DNA from: Gallintestinimicrobium propionicum
GTDB lineage: Bacteria; Bacillota; Clostridia; Lachnospirales; Lachnospiraceae
Reading direction: 5' to 3'
NCBI RefSeq assembly: GCF_025567525.1
Contig: NZ_JAOQJY010000009.1
Span: forward strand, 1 to 64,000
Length of the DNA: 64,000 bases
A program made the translations under genes and the position numbers. Positions 48,755-57,857 of this stretch are shown one piece after another. Below the pieces are notes generated by a model. It was not told the DNA's origin and searched no databases. It saw only the letters and a list, made by a program, of their open reading frames with translations. Numbering within the stretch: position 1 is the first letter of the stretch; each line of letters opens with the position of its first letter.

Positions 48755-49903
48755 TTACACATCCCGGACCTTGATGCCGCGGGCAACGCTCATGACGAGC
48801 CCCATCTCGATCAGCAAAAACAGGATCGATGAGCCGCCGTAGCTGATAAACGGCAGGGACACGCCGGTGTTCGGCATTGAGTTCGTTACGACCGCAACAT
48901 TTAAAATGACCTGAATCGCGATATGTCCCAGCACACCGACAACTAACAGCGCACCGAACAGATCCGACGCGTTGTTCGCAATAATCATCAGACGCCAGAT
49001 CAACAGCAAAAAAATCAGGATCACAGCAATGCCGCCGAACAGCCCCAGCTCCTCACAGATGATCGAAAAGATCATATCATTCTGCTGCTCCGGCAAAAAG
49101 CCCAGTTTCTGGATACTCTGCCCGAGCCCCTTTCCAAAAATACCGCCGGAGCCGATCGCATAAAGTGCCTGCAGCGTCTGAAAGCCCTTGCCGGACGCAT
49201 AGGCTTCCGGATCGAGCCACGCCATGATACGGGCGAAACGGAAATCCAGCCCTTCGATGCTCTGCAGCTGCTTGACACCGAAAATTACGCCTATAACTGC
49301 GAGTGCTCCAATTCCTCCTATGATGAAAAATGGTTTGTATTGCGGACTCGCCACAAACAGCATCAGGACCGCAATTCCCAGCACGATAATCGCAGAGCTC
49401 AGGTTGTTGGTGATTTGCCAGATACAAAAAACGTGCGGCAGGGAAACTCCAATAACCGTCAAAAAGCCTTTCGACGTCCGAATGTTTCTTCCCATCTTGC
49501 AGATAAACGTCGCCAGAAACAGAATCATCGCCAGCTTTGCGATCTCCGCAGGCTGAATCGACATACCTAGATTCAGCCACCTTCTTGCACCGTTGACCTC
49601 GACGCCCAGCGGCGACAGCACGAGTACAATCAAAATCAGGGAAACCACATAGCCGATTACCGCAAACCGTTCCCAAAAATGATATGGGATGTGGGAGACG
49701 AAAAACATCCCCACCAGCCCCAGCGCCGCCGCAAACGCCTGATGCATCAGATAATAGTCCTCGTTCAGATTCTGCGTCGTCGCATCGTAAGCGCTGGCGG
49801 AATAAATCATAACCAGTCCGAAGCCTGTCAGAAACAGGATGATGAACAGAAGACTGTAATCAAAATAGTATTCTGTTTTCTGAGATTTTCTCCGTCCTGC
49901 CAC
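48755..49903 (-). CDS. ftsW: Septal peptidoglycan polymerase FtsW
   Basis: This 382-residue SEDS-family protein has about ten membrane segments. Landmarks are NGARRWLNLGMSIQPAEIAKLA near residue 104, GFLPEQQNDMIFSIICEELG near 269 and MPNTGVSLPFISYGGSSILF near 343. It polymerises glycan strands at the septum together with a class B penicillin-binding protein. The GTG start at 49903 has AAGGGG upstream and lies 4 bp after murD. Confidence 0.95.
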   Translation of the reverse strand: MAGRRKSQKTEYYFDYSLLFIILFLTGFGLVMIYSASAYDATTQNLNEDYYLMHQAFAAALGLVGMFFVSHIPYHFWERFAVIGYVVSLILIVLVLSPLGVEVNGARRWLNLGMSIQPAEIAKLAMILFLATFICKMGRNIRTSKGFLTVIGVSLPHVFCIWQITNNLSSAIIVLGIAVLMLFVASPQYKPFFIIGGIGALAVIGVIFGVKQLQSIEGLDFRFARIMAWLDPEAYASGKGFQTLQALYAIGSGGIFGKGLGQSIQKLGFLPEQQNDMIFSIICEELGLFGGIAVILIFLLLIWRLMIIANNASDLFGALLVVGVLGHIAIQVILNVAVVTNSMPNTGVSLPFISYGGSSILFLLIEMGLVMSVARGIKVRDV

Positions 49904-49907
49904 TTGC

Positions 49908-51269
49908 TCACCCCTTCAGGCTGTTTACATATTCCTTGAACATTTTACCGCGCACTTCATAATTCGGGAACATTCCCCAGCTCGCGCATGCGGGGGACAA
50001 CAGCACCGCGTCGCCCGGACACGCTGCCTTTACACAGGTATCCATCGCTTCTTCAAAGCTGTCCGCCAAAACGATATTTTCCATTCCGTGCTTCTTTGCG
50101 CACTCCGCGATCTTTTCCCGCGTCTGACCGATCAGCACAAGCAGCTTCACCTTGCCGTCAAACGCTTCAATCCACTCGTCGTAGGTGTTCTGCTTATCAT
50201 AGCCGCCGCCGATCAGCACGGTGGGCCACTTCATTGCGCGGATCGCCTGAATCGCCGCATCGGGATTGGTTCCCTTGGAATCGTTATAATAAACGACGCC
50301 GTTTTTGGTCGCTACATATTCGATTCTGTGTTCTACTGCCTGAAAATGTTTTACGGTATCCAGAATTGTTTCCATCGGCACGCCGTATGCTGCTGCAATC
50401 GCAATCGCCGCCATCACGTTTTCAAAATTATGTACGCCGATCAGCTGCATCTTGTCAACATCCATCAGGACTTCTTCCCCATTTCCGAGATTTCTGCAGA
50501 TTTTGCTGCCGACCAGATAATAGCCTCTCTCCAGCTTTTCTTTGGAAGAAAACCAGATGACCTGGGCCGGGCACTTCGGTGCAAACGCCTTTAACCAGCT
50601 GTCCTCGTGATTGAGCACACAGAAATCGTCCTTTGTCTGGTTCTTCGTGATGGATTCCTTGACCGCCGCATAGTTCTCCATCGTATGATGACGGTTCAAA
50701 TGATCCGGCGTGATATTTAAAATCGCGCTGACAGTCGGATGGAAATGCACTGCAGTTTCCAGCTGGAAGCTGCTGATCTCCGCTACCGTCACGCTGTCCT
50801 TATCTGTTTTTAAAACCTCCTGCGTATAGGGGGTTCCGATATTGCCGACAACAAACGTATTGTCCTGATAACGCTTCAAGATCTCGCCCACCAGCGTTGT
50901 CGTCGTGGTCTTTCCGTTCGTGCCTGTAATTGCGAGCACCTTTCCCTTTTCATAGTTCCAGGCGAGCTCAATTTCGCCCCATACCGGAATATCCGCCTCT
51001 TCCAGTGTAGAAACAAACGCTTCTTCAATGGAAATACCGGGGCTTAAAACCGCCAGCGAAAGCTCGGAAAGCAACTCCTTCGGAAGGCTTCCCAGTACCA
51101 GCGCAGTATCTTTTGGATAATCCTCCCGCGCGCAGAGCGCCTTCCCATCCAGCTTTTCATTTTCATCAAACAGAACGGGAACGGCTCCCGCTTTCTGCAA
51201 GAGTCCGGCGGCTCCGAGTCCGCTCTTTCCGCATCCGGCTACCAGTACCTTTTTTCCCAGTAAATCCAT
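49908..51269 (-). CDS. murD: UDP-N-acetylmuramoylalanine--D-glutamate ligase
   Basis: This 453-residue ligase adds D-glutamate to the peptidoglycan precursor. The N-terminal part contains VLVAGCGKSGLGAAGLL, the ATP loop is AITGTNGKTTTTTL near residue 114, and NITPDHLNRH near 185 and YNDSKGTNPDA near 322 are typical. The start at 51269 has AAAGGAG upstream. In many relatives mraY precedes murD; here the preceding gene is a penicillin-binding protein, 57 bp away. Confidence 0.96.
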   Translation of the reverse strand: MDLLGKKVLVAGCGKSGLGAAGLLQKAGAVPVLFDENEKLDGKALCAREDYPKDTALVLGSLPKELLSELSLAVLSPGISIEEAFVSTLEEADIPVWGEIELAWNYEKGKVLAITGTNGKTTTTTLVGEILKRYQDNTFVVGNIGTPYTQEVLKTDKDSVTVAEISSFQLETAVHFHPTVSAILNITPDHLNRHHTMENYAAVKESITKNQTKDDFCVLNHEDSWLKAFAPKCPAQVIWFSSKEKLERGYYLVGSKICRNLGNGEEVLMDVDKMQLIGVHNFENVMAAIAIAAAYGVPMETILDTVKHFQAVEHRIEYVATKNGVVYYNDSKGTNPDAAIQAIRAMKWPTVLIGGGYDKQNTYDEWIEAFDGKVKLLVLIGQTREKIAECAKKHGMENIVLADSFEEAMDTCVKAACPGDAVLLSPACASWGMFPNYEVRGKMFKEYVNSLKG

Positions 51270-51326
51270 GTTGATTCTCTCCTTTCGCTGCCATAGACAG
51301 CACTTTCGTTCTATGTTTCCCTGCAA

Positions 51327-53087
51327 TTAATTGCGGTTTATTGTTTCATTCTTCTCATAATACCCTATTTCATCCAGATAGGGAAGAATATTTTCAAAAA
51401 GCTCGCGCACTACCGGTGCCGCCACCAATCCACCATAATAGACGCCTTGGGGGTTTCGGATAATGCACAATGCCAGCACCTTCGGATCGTCCGCAGGCGC
51501 AAAACCCAGAAACGAAGAAATATACCGACCAGTACCGCGAGGAAGCGTCTCGCTGGTCGCCGTCTTGCCGCCCACCTGATAGCCTTCGACTTTTCCATTT
51601 TTTCCGCCGCCGTTTTCCACGACCTGAAACAGGATGCTGCGCAGCCGGGCGCTCGTTTCTTCCGAAAGAATCCGTTTTTGCTCCGTTTCCTTCTGCACCG
51701 AAATGCGCTCCGAACCGTCCGTCTTTTCGCAATACAGTCCCAAATGCGGTGTAATCCGCGTCCCGCCATTAATGAGGGAGCTGACCGTCGCTGCAAGCTG
51801 GATCGGCGTGATCTGAAAGGACTGCCCGAACGAAATCGTCGCAAGCTCCACCGGACCGATCTGATCCTGTGCGTGCATGATTGTACCGGCTTCTCCAGGC
51901 ACATCGATTCCAGTTCTGTTCAGCAGCCCGAACTGCTTCATGCTTTGGTAAAACGTATCTGCACCCATCCGAAGCCCTACCGTCACAAACACCGGATTGC
52001 AGGAATTCATCGTCCCCTGTACGAAATTTTCAGTTCCATGACCCCGAACCTTTGCACACCGGATTTTTCTGCCCTCTACGACAATATAGCCCGGGCACTG
52101 AAAAGAATCCTCTTCCCGGACAACGCCGTTTTCCAATGCGGCTGCCGCCGTAATGACCTTAAAGGCAGAGCCAGGCTCGTAGGTATCGTTGATGCAGGCG
52201 TTTCTCCACATTTTATTCAGGGCTTCCTGCTTTTCTTTTTCGTTCATGAGCTGTTCTTGCTGCCCCTCCGGAAGTGTGAACGGGTCATTCAACTGATATT
52301 CCGGCACATCCACCATCGCAAGGATTTCTCCGTTATCGGGACGCAGCACCAGAATCGAAACGCTTTCCGCTTCTTTTTCCAGGCAGACCTGCTCCGCCAG
52401 CTGCTGTGCGTACAGCTGGATGTTGGCATCCAGACTAATGTATAAATCCTTTCCATCCACCGGCTCTACCCGGCTCTCTCCTTCATCCAGAAGCCGGACG
52501 CCGCGTGCGTCCGTCATTTCCAGAATCAGGCCCTCCTGCCCGGAAAGCACTTCCTCATACCGGCTTTCCAATGCCAAAATTCCCTGATTATCGCCTCCGG
52601 TAAAGCCGATCACTTTGGAAGCGAGATTCTCATACGGATAATATCGTTTATAATCCTCGTCCACCTTGATGCCGTCCAGCCCTGTCCGGTAAATTTCCTC
52701 CCCGGTTTCCAGATCGACATTGCTTTTGATTTTTTCGATGGACGATACCTTTTCCACTCTTTTTCGAACGGTCTCTTCCGACAGTCCAAGCTTGCTGCAC
52801 AAAAGCGCAATCACTGCGTTGGGATCGCGAATCTGGTTATGGATGACAGAAATCGTACAGACCGGCTGGTTATCCGCCAGCACGATCCCGTTCCGGTCTA
52901 AAATTCTCCCGCGCTTTGCCTTGATTTTGCGCTCTCTCTGATGCAAATCCAGCGCGAGCTCAGAATAATGTGCCGCCCGAAATACCATCAGATATACCAC
53001 TCTGGCGGACAGCCCTGAAAAGATCAGAATGCACGCCAGAAAAATTACGACGATCTTTTTGCGGTGAAACGGTTTGCTCAGTTCCAT
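51327..53087 (-). CDS. Class B penicillin-binding protein (SpoVD/PBP2 type)
   Basis: This 586-residue transpeptidase has an N-terminal anchor (about 10-32), the dimerisation domain (KAKRGRILDRNGIVLADN) and the transpeptidase domain with SxxK in TYEPGSAFKVI, SxN in MNSCNPVF and the third motif GGKTATSE. The last motif is KTA rather than the usual KTG, which could alter acylation. There is no PASTA domain. It may be the sporulation protein SpoVD or a second division enzyme; the other PBP gene lies just upstream. Confidence 0.92.
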   Translation of the reverse strand: MELSKPFHRKKIVVIFLACILIFSGLSARVVYLMVFRAAHYSELALDLHQRERKIKAKRGRILDRNGIVLADNQPVCTISVIHNQIRDPNAVIALLCSKLGLSEETVRKRVEKVSSIEKIKSNVDLETGEEIYRTGLDGIKVDEDYKRYYPYENLASKVIGFTGGDNQGILALESRYEEVLSGQEGLILEMTDARGVRLLDEGESRVEPVDGKDLYISLDANIQLYAQQLAEQVCLEKEAESVSILVLRPDNGEILAMVDVPEYQLNDPFTLPEGQQEQLMNEKEKQEALNKMWRNACINDTYEPGSAFKVITAAAALENGVVREEDSFQCPGYIVVEGRKIRCAKVRGHGTENFVQGTMNSCNPVFVTVGLRMGADTFYQSMKQFGLLNRTGIDVPGEAGTIMHAQDQIGPVELATISFGQSFQITPIQLAATVSSLINGGTRITPHLGLYCEKTDGSERISVQKETEQKRILSEETSARLRSILFQVVENGGGKNGKVEGYQVGGKTATSETLPRGTGRYISSFLGFAPADDPKVLALCIIRNPQGVYYGGLVAAPVVRELFENILPYLDEIGYYEKNETINRN

Positions 53088-53197
53088 AGGTTCCCTGCAA
53101 AGCAGAAATTACTATACCTTATGAAACCGCTGCCTAAAATATGCACACGCTGCCGCTGCGCGCTGTGACCACATCAGACAGCGATACAGCTCTTTTC

Positions 53198-53330
53198 GTA
53201 ACTGTTCCGTACCCTCGCAGTTACGCGCAAAAATCCATTTCAAATCGGCTATGCCGATAGGATTTTTGCCTTCTAGTCTAAGTTTTCTTACGGTCAGCGC
53301 AGTAAATGCGCAGACCTACTGAGCAGTTAC
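53198..53330. repeat. Multi-hairpin element between the two PBP genes
   Basis: The element consists of GTAACTG/CAGTTAC (53198-53224), GCAAAAATCC/GGATTTTTGC (53227-53269) with an inner ATCGGC/GCCGAT hairpin (53244-53258), a TGCGC/GCGCA-type stem (about 53295-53312) and a further CAGTTAC (53324-53330). The remainder of 53088-53343 has no gene. Dense nested pairing suggests a mobile non-autonomous element or a structured RNA. Confidence 0.7.
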
Positions 53331-53343
53331 CTCTTTTCTGCCA

Positions 53344-55683
53344 TTATTCCATGGGATTTTGCGTATCCCCACCAGAGTCGCCTGCTGCACCATTTTCCAG
53401 AATGCCGGAAACCGGCACATCATAGCCATCCGAATCCTCCGTGATCACCTCTCCAGTCGTCGGATCGATCAACTGCCCGTCGCTGTTGACATACGGATTG
53501 TCCGCTTCTGCTCCATTTGCAGTATCTCCACCTGTTGTAGACGGGTCGTCGCCCGCAGGCTGCGCAGCGCTGCTGTTCTCCCCTGCCGTAGTATCCCCGG
53601 CAGACGGATCCCCGCCGGTATCGGTTGTATTTCCACTGACATCATTCCCGCTGACATCCGACGCCGGCGCGTTTGCGCTCAGCTGCTCGCGGATTTCAAT
53701 CTGCATCGCTTCCAGCTCTGCGCGCTCTTCGTCCGTCAGCTCCTGTGTCATGAAGATATTTAAATAAGGAAGCACTTCGGTCAATATGTTTTTGGCGATG
53801 ATACATGCTTTTCTCGTTTCCAGATCCTGTTCCCGGGCGTTTGGTCTGTTTAAAACCACATAAATTGCGATCTGTGGATCTTCTGCGGGCGCATAGCCCA
53901 GAAACGATACGACGTAATCCTCCTTTTCACGAGTACCGCTGGCGCTGACAGTTTCTGCTGTACCAGTCTTACCGCCGATGCGATAGCCTGCAGGCTTTGC
54001 ACGTTTACCGGTACCATTTGCACCTTCCACAACCTGAACGCAGTATTCACGGATTTTCTCCGAAGTTTCCGCGGAAATGGTCTGTTTTAACAGTCTCGGC
54101 TCAATATTTTTTACCACAGATCCATCTGCTGCCGTAATCTTGCTTACCATATGCGGTTCATAATAATAGCCTCCGTTGATCAGGGAGCAAAAACCTGTGA
54201 TCATCTGGATCATCGTCACGTTAAAGCCCTGTCCAAAGCTCGAGGTTGCAAGCTCCGTAGGTCCCATCGTTGAAGAATTGAATACCAGGGAAGCCGTTCT
54301 TGCCTCGCCCGCCAGATCTATATTGGTCTTTAAGCCGAAATTATATTCCGACATATATTTCAGAAATTCATCGATCCCGATAACCTGTGCCATCCGGATC
54401 AGCGTGACATTACAGGAGCGTTCAATGGATTCTCCGATCGTCAGCCACCCCTCCGCACCGTTTGTGTAGTTATGACAGCGGATTTTGTAGCCGCCGATCT
54501 CGATGATACCGGTGCATTCAAAGGATTCATTGCCTTTGAGCCTGCCGTCCTCCAATCCCATCGCTGCAACGAAGGGCTTCATCGTGGAACCCGGCTCGTA
54601 AGTGCTGTTAATGCAGTAGTTTTTCCAGAGGGCATTTAAGTTCTGTACAAGCAGATCGTTATTTTCCTCCTGCTTCATCGACGCTGCAATCTCTTCGTTG
54701 ATGACCGTATCCGTCGAGTTTCCACTGACATCGATCAGTTTGCTGCCGATCAGTGCCTCCGGATTTCTCGTATCGTTTAAGTCAAACGTCGGATAACTCG
54801 CCATTGCGAGCACTTCCCCACTGTGGACATCCATCACAATACACGCTGCATCCTGCGCACCGTTACCCTCGCGGGTGCTGTCTTTGTTTTCGTCGTTATA
54901 TTTTTTGAGGTACTTTTCCACAATGCCCTGAATCGTCGCGTCGATCGTGGAATAAACATTGTAGCCGTCTACAGCAGCCTCCGTCGTCCGCTGCAGATTA
55001 TCGTCCCCGTCTATATATCCATACTGTCTGCCGTTTACGCCGCTCAAAACATCGTTGTAATACTCTTCCAGTCCGTAGGTTCCGGTTCCGTCCGTCCGCG
55101 TAAAGCCGATGACATCGCTTGCGAGAGAGCTATTCGGGTAAACTCGCTTATAGCTTTCCTCAAACCAGATTCCCTTGACATACTGGTTATATTCTTTCTG
55201 GCTCGTATCCGCCATCATCTGCTGATAATCACTGATTTCATTGTAGGACATTCTCTTTTTGAGGACATAATACTGGGAATCCGGGTGTTCCTGCGCATAA
55301 GCGCGCACCTGATCGCCGTCAATGCTAAAATAATCCTCCAGTGCCTGGATCGTAGGCTCCACATAGTCCTCTTTGTTATTCATCTGTTTGATATCCAGCA
55401 CCAGATCGTAAACCTTTTCACTCGATGCCAGCTTCGTTCCCTTGCTGTCCAGGATTTCTCCCCGTTTATAAGGAATCGTCGTACTGGAATACTGCTGCTG
55501 GGAAAGCACCTGCTTTTTGTAGCTGTCGCCGTTATCCCGGTTAATTAAAATCAATCTGACGCTCAACCCTGCAAAAGCCAGCAGTACCAAACAAAACAGT
55601 ACCACCAGCTTTCTCTGCATTCGTATTGTAAACTTATTCTTCTTATCCAATCCGGCACCTGCCTCACTTCTTGATGTCTGCAT
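53344..55683 (-). CDS. Class B penicillin-binding protein (PBP2B/FtsI type) with low-complexity tail
   Basis: This protein has up to 779 residues, with an N-terminal anchor (about 24-46), dimerisation domain (PYKRGEILDSKGTKLA) and transpeptidase motifs TYEPGSTMKPF (SxxK), ERSCNVTL (SxN) and GGKTGTAE (KTG). After the folded part, the last 111 or so residues are rich in D, G, S, T and A, including ASDVSGNDVSGN repeats, and should be disordered outside the cell. The ATG at 55683 lies inside ftsL and lacks a ribosome site; a TTG at 55650 after AGG may be the true start. It follows ftsL, the usual position of the septal enzyme. Confidence 0.93.
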   Translation of the reverse strand: MQTSRSEAGAGLDKKNKFTIRMQRKLVVLFCLVLLAFAGLSVRLILINRDNGDSYKKQVLSQQQYSSTTIPYKRGEILDSKGTKLASSEKVYDLVLDIKQMNNKEDYVEPTIQALEDYFSIDGDQVRAYAQEHPDSQYYVLKKRMSYNEISDYQQMMADTSQKEYNQYVKGIWFEESYKRVYPNSSLASDVIGFTRTDGTGTYGLEEYYNDVLSGVNGRQYGYIDGDDNLQRTTEAAVDGYNVYSTIDATIQGIVEKYLKKYNDENKDSTREGNGAQDAACIVMDVHSGEVLAMASYPTFDLNDTRNPEALIGSKLIDVSGNSTDTVINEEIAASMKQEENNDLLVQNLNALWKNYCINSTYEPGSTMKPFVAAMGLEDGRLKGNESFECTGIIEIGGYKIRCHNYTNGAEGWLTIGESIERSCNVTLIRMAQVIGIDEFLKYMSEYNFGLKTNIDLAGEARTASLVFNSSTMGPTELATSSFGQGFNVTMIQMITGFCSLINGGYYYEPHMVSKITAADGSVVKNIEPRLLKQTISAETSEKIREYCVQVVEGANGTGKRAKPAGYRIGGKTGTAETVSASGTREKEDYVVSFLGYAPAEDPQIAIYVVLNRPNAREQDLETRKACIIAKNILTEVLPYLNIFMTQELTDEERAELEAMQIEIREQLSANAPASDVSGNDVSGNTTDTGGDPSAGDTTAGENSSAAQPAGDDPSTTGGDTANGAEADNPYVNSDGQLIDPTTGEVITEDSDGYDVPVSGILENGAAGDSGGDTQNPME

Positions 55684-56185
55684 ACTGTCTTACATAATCG
55701 CTTCCATCATCCGGGATTTCCACGATCTGTCCCTGTCCTGCGTAGGTCATGCCAAGCTCCGTAATTGCAATTCTTCTGATTTCCTCCAGATTGATGGAGC
55801 TGTCAATCCGGTTTTTCATTTCGTCATTTTCCGTCTTTAAGTTATTTAGCTGACTCTGCAGCGCTGCAACCTGCTTTACGCTCTGGGTGATCGAGGATTC
55901 CATCCGGATATAACTGATCAGCATTACGCTCGTGACTGCAAACGCCACAGTCAGAAACAGCACATAGGCTGCATTTCTGTAGCGCAGGCGTTTCATTTCC
56001 TGCTTCTGCTTCTCCAGCTCACGTCTCGGAACCCGTCCGGAGACCTGATCCAAATGGCGTTCCAGCCCTTCGCCTACCTCAGCGTGTCTGACTGCCGTAC
56101 CGTTTACATATGCTGTTTTCTGATAAGGCGTTCTTTTGTACGCTGCCGATTGGCTTCTTCTGACTGAATTCGATGTTCTTGCCAT
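55664..56185 (-). CDS. ftsL: Cell division protein FtsL
   Basis: This 173-residue single-pass protein has a basic cytoplasmic part (1-70), one membrane segment (about 73-93) and an extracellular coiled coil with heptad text VKQVAALQSQLNNLKTENDE. The end EEIRRIAITELGMTYAGQGQ matches the FtsL/DivIC pattern. It bridges FtsQ and the septal PBP. GAGGAG precedes the ATG. Confidence 0.88.
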   Translation of the reverse strand: MARTSNSVRRSQSAAYKRTPYQKTAYVNGTAVRHAEVGEGLERHLDQVSGRVPRRELEKQKQEMKRLRYRNAAYVLFLTVAFAVTSVMLISYIRMESSITQSVKQVAALQSQLNNLKTENDEMKNRIDSSINLEEIRRIAITELGMTYAGQGQIVEIPDDGSDYVRQYADIKK

Positions 56186-56234
56186 TTGCTCTCCTCACCG
56201 CCGTCTGTTCCGGCTTCTGGTACAGCATTTCGTA

Positions 56235-56282
56235 AATAACGATACCAATCGGATTCACAGGCAAGTGAGTGGTATCGTTATT
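56235..56282 (-). terminator. Perfect 13-bp hairpin between rsmH and ftsL
   Basis: AATAACGATACCA pairs perfectly with TGGTATCGTTATT around a 22-base loop. It lies 15 bp beyond the rsmH stop codon inside an operon. A T run is only ATTT, so it may attenuate or stabilise the message rather than stop transcription. Confidence 0.55.
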
Positions 56283-56296
56283 TCGAAAACGATGTA

Positions 56297-57235
56297 CTAG
56301 CTCTCTATTTTTTCGAAAATGCGCAGCTTTGCGCTTTTCGCTCTGGAATTTGTCTCCATCTCTTCCTCGGTCGGAAGAATCGGTTTGCGGGTCACAACAT
56401 GTCCCCGGCTCGTTTTGCCGCACACGCACACCGGAAATTCCGGCGGGCAGGTACAGGGATTTTCATTTCTGCGGAAGGCATTTTTCACAATTCTGTCTTC
56501 CAGCGAATGGAAGGTGATGATGCAGAGCCTTCCACCCGGAGCCAGCCGGTCGATAAAGGCGTCCAGGGAATTTTCCAATACCTCCAGCTCTCTGTTGCAG
56601 GCAATCCGAATCGCCTGAAACGTGCGTTTGGAGGGATGTCCGCCTTTTTCCCGCATCTTTGCCGGAATCGCCGCCCGGATGATGTCGTTTAATTCCCCGG
56701 TCGTCTCAATCGGCTTCTTTTCTCTCGCCTGCACGATGTGTTTGGCGATATTCTGCGCAAATTTATCTTCTCCGTAGTCCCGGATACACCGAAACAGCTC
56801 TGCCTGTGACCACTCATTGACGATCGTTTTCGCCGTCAGGGTCTGGCGCTGATCCATCCGCATATCCAGTGCGGTATCATAACGATAGGAAAATCCTCTC
56901 TCGGCATTATCCAGCTGATAGGAGGATACGCCAAGGTCTAACATAATGCCATCTACTTTGTCGATGCCGAGGCTGTTTAATACTGCCGGAAGGTTACAGT
57001 AATTGTCGCGCACCAGCGTCACATGTTCCTGCCACGGCTCCAGCCGTTTTGTCGCCGCTTCGATCGCCTCTGCATCCTGGTCGATACCGATCAGCCGGCC
57101 GGTCCTAAGGCGCGCTGCAATGTGGCTGGAATGTCCTGCCCCGCCCAATGTGCCGTCCACATAGATGCCGTCCGGTTTGATTGCAAGTCCTTCAATTGTC
57201 TCCTCCAACAGGACGGATGTATGTGCAAATTCCAT
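56297..57235 (-). CDS. rsmH: 16S rRNA m4C1402 methyltransferase RsmH
   Basis: This 312-residue S-adenosylmethionine-dependent enzyme modifies 16S rRNA. It begins FAHTSVLLEETIEGLAIKPD, then DGTLGGAGHSSHI near residue 27 and GIMLDLGVSSYQLDNAERGF near 95. The C-terminal part has ITFHSLEDRIVKNAFR near 258. AAAGGAA precedes the ATG, 27 bp after mraZ. The order mraZ-rsmH-ftsL is standard. Confidence 0.96.
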   Translation of the reverse strand: MEFAHTSVLLEETIEGLAIKPDGIYVDGTLGGAGHSSHIAARLRTGRLIGIDQDAEAIEAATKRLEPWQEHVTLVRDNYCNLPAVLNSLGIDKVDGIMLDLGVSSYQLDNAERGFSYRYDTALDMRMDQRQTLTAKTIVNEWSQAELFRCIRDYGEDKFAQNIAKHIVQAREKKPIETTGELNDIIRAAIPAKMREKGGHPSKRTFQAIRIACNRELEVLENSLDAFIDRLAPGGRLCIITFHSLEDRIVKNAFRRNENPCTCPPEFPVCVCGKTSRGHVVTRKPILPTEEEMETNSRAKSAKLRIFEKIES

Positions 57236-57262
57236 CGATTTTTCCTTTCTTTGTTACAGCAA

Positions 57263-57694
57263 TTACAGTCCGAGGTCGTCCATGCGCTCTGCGATATCCT
57301 CCATGGATTCCTCCGCCTCTTCTTCCAGGGCATCCCAGCGCTCCTGGCTCCAGATTTCAATATGTCCTGCAGCGCCCACCAGCACAACGTCTTTGGTCAG
57401 CTCTGCAAATTCTCTTAATTTGGAAGGGATCAGGGCACGTCCCTGCTTGTCCACCTCCACCTCCGCGGCGCCTGCCAGAAAGTGACGGACAAACATACGG
57501 GTGTCTTTTCTGCTGATGGGCATTGCCTGAAGCTTTTCTTCGAAAGCAGTCCAGCCGGCATTGTCGTACACAAATAAGCAGCCATCCAGTCCCTTGGTCA
57601 CTACAAATTTCTCACCGAGCGTCTCTCGAAATTTGGAGGGAATGATCAACCTGCCTTTTGTATCCAACGTATGATTGTATTCGCCCATAAACAT
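57263..57694 (-). CDS. mraZ: Transcriptional regulator MraZ
   Basis: This 143-residue protein has two SpoVT/AbrB-like repeats, FMGEYNHTLDTKGRLIIPSK at the start and VEVDKQGRALIPSKLRE near residue 83. MraZ binds short direct repeats in its own promoter and controls the division cluster. The ATG at 57694 has AGGTGA upstream; a TTG two codons earlier is the alternative. Confidence 0.95.
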   Translation of the reverse strand: MFMGEYNHTLDTKGRLIIPSKFRETLGEKFVVTKGLDGCLFVYDNAGWTAFEEKLQAMPISRKDTRMFVRHFLAGAAEVEVDKQGRALIPSKLREFAELTKDVVLVGAAGHIEIWSQERWDALEEEAEESMEDIAERMDDLGL

Positions 57695-57727
57695 GTACAA
57701 TCACCTGCCATTCATGGAAAAGGTCTG

Positions 57728-57761
57728 CCACCTTACTCCACTTCGTACCACTTTCTACCAC
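57728..57761 (-). promoter_or_regulatory. MraZ box: four GTGG direct repeats
   Basis: On the minus strand GTGG occurs at 57758-57761, 57748-57751, 57738-57741 and 57728-57731, exactly 10 bp apart. A fifth, weaker ATGG lies at about 57769-57772 and overlaps the -10. The spacing matches the repeat operator known for MraZ, so autorepression is likely. Confidence 0.85.
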
Positions 57762-57770
57762 TTTGAAACC

Positions 57771-57799
57771 ATTTTAGTATAAAATGCCCTCCTTGACAA
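57771..57799 (-). promoter_or_regulatory. Promoter of the division cluster (PmraZ)
   Basis: TTGTCA (57794-57799), 17 bp and TAAAAT (57771-57776) on the minus strand. The MraZ box lies directly downstream. Confidence 0.75.
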
Positions 57800-57811
57800 G
57801 CGATTTCAGAA

Positions 57812-57852
57812 AAAAAAGACAGCCGGACCGTGAAAAGTCCAACTGCCTTTTT
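57812..57852 (-). terminator. Terminator between ychF and mraZ
   Basis: AAGGCAGTTGGAC pairs with GTCCGGCTGTCTT (one bulged or wobble pair), followed by a T run of eight on the minus strand and an A/T tail on the other, so it may be bidirectional. Confidence 0.8.
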
Positions 57853-57857
57853 CGTCA

